Made by a program: the position numbers and the translations under genes. This document shows positions 18,756-22,108 of a stretch of 22,108 nt of DNA, piece by piece; position 1 is the first letter of the stretch; every line of letters begins with the position of its first letter. Source of the DNA: Folioceros fuciformis (taxonomy: Eukaryota; Anthocerotophyta; Anthocerotopsida; Anthocerotales); assembly GCA_049999805.1 (NCBI GenBank), contig JBNGIO010006047.1, forward strand, positions 63,809-85,916, written 5' to 3'. The notes below the pieces were generated by a model. It was not told where the DNA came from and ran no database searches. It worked only from the letters and a program-made list of their open reading frames with translations.

Positions 18756-19037
18756 TTAGCTACCAAAAGTTGACTCAATTCTGCAAATAGTTTCAACAAC
18801 ATTTACAAGGCTAGTGTTGATGTCGGTAATTGAGTGCCAAAGAGATTGGTAGTGTTGGGAATGTTGCACAAAAGTAGAAGCTTGGACTTGGGCTTCATGA
18901 AACTTGAACTCCTTGAAGGTTGCTTCCAATTTCTCAATAAGTGGAGGAGGTGATTTCGGTTCCTCCTTAAATGCCACAAATGAGAATGCTGATGACGTCC
19001 TTGGGTTGAAGTTGTGAGAGGGAGGAACATATCTCAT
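18756..19037 (-). CDS. ORF0 of element A: coiled-coil protein upstream of gag
   Basis: 94 codons, minus-strand ATG at 19037, stop at 18756. The first half is polar with a Pro-rich PKSPPPLIE; residues about 33-90 have regular hydrophobic spacing (LIEKLEATFKEF ... SLWHSITDINTSLVNVV), suggesting a coiled coil, and the end is STFGS. Position is the point: it ends 237 bp before the gag ATG of A, as ORF0 does in C (296 bp) and D (266-332 bp). The RRRG start seen in C and D is not present at this ATG; upstream bases hold a GRRLP remnant followed by stops, so the N-terminus may be lost. It is intact although the rest of A is dead, which could be chance for a frame this short. Confidence 0.4.
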   Translation of the reverse strand: MRYVPPSHNFNPRTSSAFSFVAFKEEPKSPPPLIEKLEATFKEFKFHEAQVQASTFVQHSQHYQSLWHSITDINTSLVNVVETICRIESTFGS

Positions 19038-19040
19038 TGC

Positions 19041-19851
19041 TAGAATCCGCTAAGGTCATGGAAGACGTCTACCAATATCAACGCCTTTGTTTGCTGGAGA
19101 AATATTAGAAAAAATGGTGATCAGGAGGGCAAATTGAAAATATATCTAGACCCCTATTTGGCATAATAGGGGTCACACCCATCCGTTGATCCGGCACGGG
19201 TGGCACCCCATTACAGGCCACCTCGGTGTGAAGGGGTGCCTACGACGGGGGCTCTACTTCATGGATAGTCGTCCAACGCCGCTTCTTGAGGAAGCATGTC
19301 CGGATGGGCAGGTGTGTCATTGAGGACGTGCTCTACGCCTCTAGCTTGCTCAACTCCTCCAGCAAAACCAACGCCTCCCACAGAATCCACTCCTCCATCG
19401 AGTGCCACGCCTCCTGCTCACACATTGACCTTTGGATACTTCCTTGTTGCGCACCTGTGGGCACCGTTCCCAACCTTTGCACCTAACCTTGCTGCAAGTA
19501 GAGATTGCCGAGATGAGGATCCCTCCCAAGGGAAATGGAAGCTGGGTATTGTGTCGCCGCTGATGCTTGGTGGGGTAGAGTGCCCAATCCGTTGAGATTG
19601 TTTCTTAAATTGGGAGATTATTGTAAGAATTAGATCGGCATCGTTGCCCTCTCCTTCAAGATTTCTAGAAGAATTGGAGATGCCTAACTGATTTTCTTCA
19701 TGAGATGTGTTGGAAATGTGATGGTTTCATATTTGCGGCCTGAATCTTAAGGAAGTGGGCACAATTTCTCTTGGAAAACCCGATCGCCAATAATGTTTTG
19801 CAATCTCCTTTGTTGGTGGCTCTTGGGGTTAGATGATTGTTGATCATAACC
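19041..19851. other. Region between elements A and D, no confirmed gene
   Basis: No LTR or PBS of A is found. A perfect 9-bp inverted repeat (GACCCCTAT / ATAGGGGTC, 8-base loop) sits at 19149-19174. A plus-strand open frame with a near-ATG start at 19296-19595 encodes a TPP-repeat Pro-rich stretch (STPPAKPTPPTESTPPS) followed by unremarkable sequence; it might be a scrap of a Pro-rich protein gene or chance in this GC-richer block. Bases 19600-19851 are AT-rich with nothing recognised. Confidence 0.4.
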
Positions 19852-20005
19852 TGTTAATAATAAGGGTTATTTTAGTATAACCTACCTTAGGGTTAATTAA
19901 CCATAGTTATGAAAAGACACTTTGTATATAATACCTTATTTTTTGGTTGAGTTTAATTAATTGTCATTTTATGCAACTTGTGCACTAGCATCTTTTCTTC
20001 TAGCA
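19852..20005 (+). repeat. Element D 5' LTR, very short
   Basis: 154 bp, starts TGTTAATAAT, ends CTAGCA, followed at once by the PBS. TATATAAT at 19925-19932 is a likely TATA box about 75 bp before the end. The preceding 5-mer is TAACC. The left edge is chosen as the TGTTA nearest to a plausible LTR size and without its partner LTR could be a few bases off. Confidence 0.75.
19925..19932 (+). promoter_or_regulatory. TATA box in LTR of D
   Basis: TATATAAT on the plus strand within the LTR, placed to drive transcription of D rightwards. Confidence 0.5.
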
Positions 20006-20019
20006 TGGTATCAGAGCCC
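20006..20019 (+). other. Element D primer binding site
   Basis: TGGTATCAGAGCCC, an exact match to the plant copia site for initiator tRNA-Met. Confidence 0.93.
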
Positions 20020-20143
20020 ATGCATTTTTTATCTAGTAGTCCTATGGCTAATTGTAGAAGAAGATTGTCTCTACTTCTATTGTCTAGCATAGAGTGCTAC
20101 TTAGAGTGTTAAAATGCATTTATGCTAGTGAATTTTGTGCAGG

Positions 20144-20599
20144 ATGACGAGGAGAAGGGGAAGCTATTGTTCTTCTAGCTTCAAGCCTTCACAAGGCCAA
20201 AGATTGCAGAGAGAGCAGCAATCCCCACTACAGTCACCTACATTCTACTCTACAAACCCACAGTTTCACTGTGCTAGGGGTAGTAGGTGCCCACCTCCTC
20301 GCTTGCATCCTGCACAACACAATTCCCACAGAATTGCTGCTGAGAGGGTCAATTCAGGTGCTGGAGATATTCAGAGGCGTCTTCTCCAACAAATGAACAA
20401 CAGGCTGGTTTGGCTTGATGAAGTACCTGAAAGAATTAAGGCTTTGGAGGATCGTTTGGATTTTTTGCTGTTAATTTTGCAAGATGTTTCTGCAACAATT
20501 AATAGATTGTATGAATTTCAAATTGCACCTGCACAGTCTACTTCTAATCAGTCCAATTTTGCTAATTTTCAAGCAAATTTGGGTCATCAATCTAGTTGA
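20144..20599 (+). CDS. ORF0 of element D: basic N-terminus plus coiled coil, upstream of gag
   Basis: 151 codons from the ATG at 20144 to TGA at 20597-20599. It starts MTRRRGSYCSSS, sharing RRRG-x-Y-x-S with ORF0 of C. Residues about 13-70 are Gln/Pro/Ser-rich. Residues about 75-125 (QRRLLQQMNNRLVWL, RIKALEDRLDFLLLILQDV, INRLYEF) are strongly heptad-like, a predicted coiled coil that could oligomerise. It ends in an Asn/Gln/Ser-rich tail, HQSS. It lies 124 bp after the PBS and 266-332 bp before gag; gag is in the +1 frame relative to it, as in C. No Gag, protease or membrane segment is recognisable. A nucleic-acid-binding or assembly accessory is possible from the basic start and the coil, but that is inference. 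Confidence 0.65.
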   Translation: MTRRRGSYCSSSFKPSQGQRLQREQQSPLQSPTFYSTNPQFHCARGSRCPPPRLHPAQHNSHRIAAERVNSGAGDIQRRLLQQMNNRLVWLDEVPERIKALEDRLDFLLLILQDVSATINRLYEFQIAPAQSTSNQSNFANFQANLGHQSS

Positions 20600-20930
20600 T
20601 ACCTTCAGATAGCAAAAGCCACAGCCTATCCTGAAAGGTTGTGATGAAAGGGTGCCTGCAAAAAGCACCAGCAACTGCCAAAGTTAGTTCCTTTTGATTG
20701 GTTGGCAGTTAGGGTTTTGGCCTTTAATTTAATTTAATTCTATTTTAATTAAATTAGGGTAGCTTTTCACATTGAATGGGTCTTTTGCTTACCTCACATG
20801 CCTCTTCATGTGTTTGTAGTGCTAGGCCTCTTCATATCTGCTCCTTTTTCCACTTTGTCTGCACATGTCTGCTTTAGATCAGCTTATTTCACAATTTGCT
20901 GCTTTTAGCTTACTTGGTGGGTCAGCAAAC
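20600..20930 (+). other. ORF0-gag spacer of element D, intron-like
   Basis: T-rich, non-coding. Blocks shared in order with the C spacer: CAGTTAGGGTTTT (20706-20718), GCTTTTCACATTGAATGGGT (about 20762-20781) and CTTCATGTGTTTGTAG ending at 20819, followed by GCCTCTTCATATCTGC. Two more T-rich AG sites lie nearer gag (TGCTTTAG, TGCTTTTAG). The gag frame is open from 20826, so gag could begin at the in-frame ATG 20865. Confidence 0.5.
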
Positions 20931-22108
20931 ATGTCTTCTGCTACAACTTCTGCATTCTCTGGTGACTTCAAAGAAAAGGACCGCTTTGATGGCAAGCCAC
21001 AGCGATTTGAGAGTTGGCGTGCCAGAATGAAGGCCCTTCTTGATGCACGTGATGTTCTGGAATTTGTGGATGGCACCTTTGAACAACCTGGCCCTGCAGC
21101 ACAACAAACTGAAATTGATAAATGGAAAAAGGGTAACAAATTGGCATTTGCTATGCTACTTTCAGGCCTTGATGAGGCCACAGTTTTGGAGGTGGAGTTT
21201 CTACCAACTGCAGCAGATGTCTGGACACAACTACATGATACATATCAAGTAAGGAATATATTGACTCTTGTTGCTGCTAGGAATGAATTCTATGGACTAA
21301 GAATGAAGGAGGGAGATACAATGAGTGCTCACATTACCCGCTTCCGCTACTTGAGACAACAAATTGTTCAGCTTGGTGGAACTGTATTTGATATAGACAC
21401 AGTTGCACAATTGTTGTCTAGTCTTCCTTCCTCCTATCAAAACTTTGTGTCCACACAGAATGTAGCCTTGCGCACCTCTGTTGCCGCAGTTAAAGCAGGT
21501 GGTGCTGCCACCCTCACTTTCAATGAGCTAGTGGGAGCTCTCCATCAAGAGGAGCAGACTCGCCATCGGCCTTCTGGTTCTACAAAGGTTAGAACAGAGA
21601 AATTGTTAGTTGCAATGAAGAAGCCTTTTGGGAAGGGAAAGGGTAAGGGTATGAAAACCCCACCTGGAAATCCCAAAAGGCAAGGCAACTGTAATTGGTG
21701 TCAGCTCCCTGGCCACTGGGAAAGAGAGTGCCGTAAGAAGAAATCAGGAGAAGCTCACAAGGAGCCAAAACTTGAAGCTCATGTTGCTGAAAGAGGCAAC
21801 AAATCTTCTAGTACCCAAAGTGCTCAAAAGAGCAGCTCAACAGTGTTGACTGTCTGCTTGACTTCAACAAGAGAGCATCCCTCTCTTTGGTTCATTGACT
21901 CAGGGGCGACCTCACATGTGTGTAACAATCGCCACCTGTTCACTACCTTCATTAGACAGTCATTCCCACAGTCAGTGTATGTGGGAGATTCACGTGCTGT
22001 GAAGGTACTAGGAAGTGGAACAGTAAGTGTACCTATCTCTAGTGAATTCACTCTTGAATTGCTGGATGTACTTTATGTTCCTGACATGTCAAAGAACCTG
22101 TTGTCAAT
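20931..22108 (+). CDS. Element D Gag-Pol polyprotein, 5' part (gag and protease), incomplete at window end
   Basis: Open from the ATG at 20931 through the last base, about 392 codons, no stop. An in-frame ATG at 20865 would add 22 residues; I prefer 20931 because the product then starts MSSATTSAF just before the conserved KEKDRFDGK, but either is possible. Gag UBN2 region: DRFDGKPQRFESWRARMK (about 17-34), NEFYGLRMKEGD, YLRQQIVQLGG, LLSSLPSSYQNF. Zinc knuckle CNWCQLPGHWEREC at residues 254-267. Protease LWFIDSGATSHVC with catalytic Asp at residue 323, and flap region DVLYVPDMSKNLLS at the window edge. It forms the capsid, binds the element RNA and processes the polyprotein. Closest in the window to gag of C. 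Confidence 0.93.
   Translation, partial: MSSATTSAFSGDFKEKDRFDGKPQRFESWRARMKALLDARDVLEFVDGTFEQPGPAAQQTEIDKWKKGNKLAFAMLLSGLDEATVLEVEFLPTAADVWTQLHDTYQVRNILTLVAARNEFYGLRMKEGDTMSAHITRFRYLRQQIVQLGGTVFDIDTVAQLLSSLPSSYQNFVSTQNVALRTSVAAVKAGGAATLTFNELVGALHQEEQTRHRPSGSTKVRTEKLLVAMKKPFGKGKGKGMKTPPGNPKRQGNCNWCQLPGHWERECRKKKSGEAHKEPKLEAHVAERGNKSSSTQSAQKSSSTVLTVCLTSTREHPSLWFIDSGATSHVCNNRHLFTTFIRQSFPQSVYVGDSRAVKVLGSGTVSVPISSEFTLELLDVLYVPDMSKNLLS

Larger units (their letters stand above)
3795..19040 (-). mobile_element. Element A: degenerate Ty1/copia retrotransposon, split by element B
   Basis: Reading on the minus strand from right to left: an upstream ORF (19037-18756), gag with zinc knuckle (18518-17602), then a break filled by element B (17601-6389), then protease, integrase and the start of reverse transcriptase (6388-3795). 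Continuity across B is good: Gag sequence stops just before 17601 and the protease lead-in resumes at 6388. The flanking 5-mers are GTTTG (6384-6388) and GATTG (17602-17606), a 4/5 target-site duplication. Neither LTR of A is found: the 3' end is lost within RT and the 5' end fades after about 19040 with no PBS. It has many stops and shifts. Confidence 0.85.
19852..22108 (+). mobile_element. Element D: Ty1/copia retrotransposon, apparently intact, runs off the window
   Basis: 5' LTR 19852-20005, PBS 20006-20019, ORF0 20144-20599, gag-protease from 20931 (or 20865) open to the end. No stop or frameshift is seen in any part. This and the canonical PBS suggest that it is the youngest and perhaps the only possibly active element here; its pol and 3' LTR lie outside the window. 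Confidence 0.92.

Overview
This window is nuclear DNA of a land plant, and almost all of it is nested Ty1/copia LTR retrotransposon sequence. The evidence is plant-type primer binding sites complementary to initiator tRNA-Met (TGGTATCAGAGCC type), copia-order polyproteins (gag, protease, integrase, reverse transcriptase, RNase H), TG...CA long terminal repeats, and a remnant that resembles a pentatricopeptide-repeat (PPR) gene. I cannot name the species. No intact host gene, rRNA, tRNA or CRISPR array is visible.

Layout, left to right. Bases 1-732 hold a degenerate GAAGTG minisatellite and plain non-coding DNA. Bases 733-3794 are a graveyard: two diverged copies of an LTR-like repeat (733-~1110 and 2371-~2745), a candidate solo LTR (1218-1538), a short reverse-transcriptase scrap on the minus strand (2174-2341) and a PPR-like gene scrap on the plus strand (~3151-3420). 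Element A (minus strand) covers 3795-6388 and resumes at 17602-~19040; it is old, full of stops and frameshifts, truncated at both ends, and carries its own small insertion at 4520-4908. Element B (minus strand, 6389-17601) is inserted between the gag and protease parts of A. It has both LTRs (6389-6665 and 17332-17601), a polypurine tract and a primer binding site, and a very GC-rich leader. Element C (plus strand, 10307-~15977) is inserted in the gag of B. It has a 5' LTR, a primer binding site and a single gag-pol frame broken only by four stop codons, but it ends abruptly in RNase H with no 3' LTR. Element D (plus strand, 19852 to beyond the window end) is the best preserved: a 154-bp LTR, a canonical primer binding site, an intact upstream ORF and a gag-protease frame open to the last base.

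Insertion order read from the nesting: A first, B into A, C into B; D lies outside A and looks recent. The four elements alternate in strand, so antisense transcript pairs are possible.

The most interesting observation is that A, C and D, whose Gag proteins look like one lineage, each have a separate small ORF (94, 127 and 151 codons) between the primer binding site or leader and gag, always ending about 240-335 bp before the gag start. In C and D the product begins with a shared RRRG-x-Y-x-S motif, has a predicted coiled-coil stretch and ends in Ser-Ser. The spacer between this ORF and gag holds collinear conserved T-rich blocks ending in TGTAG that resemble 3' splice sites. B belongs to another lineage, lacks this ORF and has the GC-rich leader instead. 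I call the ORF 'ORF0' here; that name and any function are my inference.
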